In this document: one piece after another, positions 32,836 through 32,911 of the stretch
Layout of the letters: every line of letters begins with the position of its first letter
Numbering within the stretch: position 1 is the stretch's first letter
Assembly: GCA_913019975.1 (NCBI GenBank)
Contig: CAJWBH010000027.1
Coordinates: 1-32,911, forward strand
Length of the DNA stretch: 32,911 nt
Direction of reading: 5' to 3'
DNA from: Thalassolituus maritimus
GTDB taxonomy: Bacteria; Pseudomonadota; Gammaproteobacteria; Pseudomonadales; Oceanobacteraceae
Notes under the pieces: generated by a model
The model's database searches: none
What the model saw: only the letters and a program-made list of their open reading frames with translations
What the model was told of the DNA's origin: nothing
Translations under genes and position numbers: made by a program

Positions 32836-32911
32836 TCGTTATTACCCGATATATGTTCGGGGATATGATCCCCTTATATGGACCCGTCCCGTTGTTGCAA
32901 GCCATTTCGAC
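32836..32911. repeat. Degenerate trailing repeat module
   Basis: After the truncated fourth unit, GGGGAT-ATG-ATCCCC (32859-32873) forms the same kind of central hairpin as the left-end copies (GGGGAT/ATCCCC) and is flanked by further ATAT symmetry. The rest of the unit is not recognisable. The window ends here with no gene visible. Confidence 0.5.

Noticed and set aside
32417-32905. 162-residue minus-strand open frame with a 38-residue repeat
   Set aside because: The frame stays open only because the DNA repeat period (114 nt) is divisible by three. It follows the palindromic array exactly, has no ribosome-binding site, and its protein is just a translation of the repeat.

Overview
The window looks like a chromosomal segment from a marine-type gammaproteobacterium, probably Oceanospirillales/Pseudomonadales-like. 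The grounds are the order map-glnD divergent from rpsB-tsf-pyrH-frr-uppS-cdsA-dxr-rseP-bamA-skp-lpxD-fabZ-lpxA-lpxB-rnhB, the Pseudomonas-length (531 aa) isocitrate lyase, an H-NOX/histidine-kinase cassette, and the 3' end of a 5S rRNA resembling that of Pseudomonas. No species can be named from the sequence alone.

Layout. (1) 1-433: the last ~45 nt of a 5S rRNA with its terminator, then a ~300 nt gene-free stretch ending in a second 5S-tail-like sequence with its own strong terminator. (2) 456-655: palindromic GTAGGAG repeats. (3) 660-3140: an AT-rich leader and two adjacent genes for exported, apparently related proteins of unknown function. (4) 3196-6390: M48 metalloprotease lipoprotein (-), DEAD-box RNA helicase (+), pirin (-). 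(5) 6489-9961 (-): map and glnD, overlapping by 4 nt. (6) 10090-24655 (+): a long housekeeping run covering translation (rpsB, tsf, frr), UMP kinase, isoprenoid/undecaprenyl and phospholipid precursors (uppS, cdsA, dxr), outer-membrane assembly and stress proteolysis (rseP, bamA, skp), lipid A synthesis (lpxD, fabZ, lpxA, lpxB) and RNase HII. Many of these genes overlap by 4-8 nt, which suggests translational coupling. (7) 24656-27461: a 5'-truncated chemoreceptor remnant, an acyltransferase (-) and a BaiN/HI0933-type flavoprotein (+). (8) 27588-30424: a three-gene nitric-oxide signalling operon made of a response regulator with a degenerate HD-GYP domain, an H-NOX haem sensor and a histidine kinase. 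(9) 30585-32413: aceA with its terminator, followed by a decayed tandem copy of the aceA 3' end plus terminator. (10) 32437-32890: a four-copy, 114-bp tandem array of the same palindromic repeat family seen at the left end, in the opposite orientation.

Most of the window is conserved housekeeping. The unusual material lies at the two ends and in region 8. The repeat family has hairpin arms whose two sides change together between copies, and its units can be drawn as a cloverleaf. The left end carries rearranged 5S-derived sequence. The aceA tail is duplicated together with its terminator. The NO-sensing cassette resembles the HnoK/HnoD branch of known H-NOX networks, but no active cyclic-di-GMP enzyme is encoded beside it.
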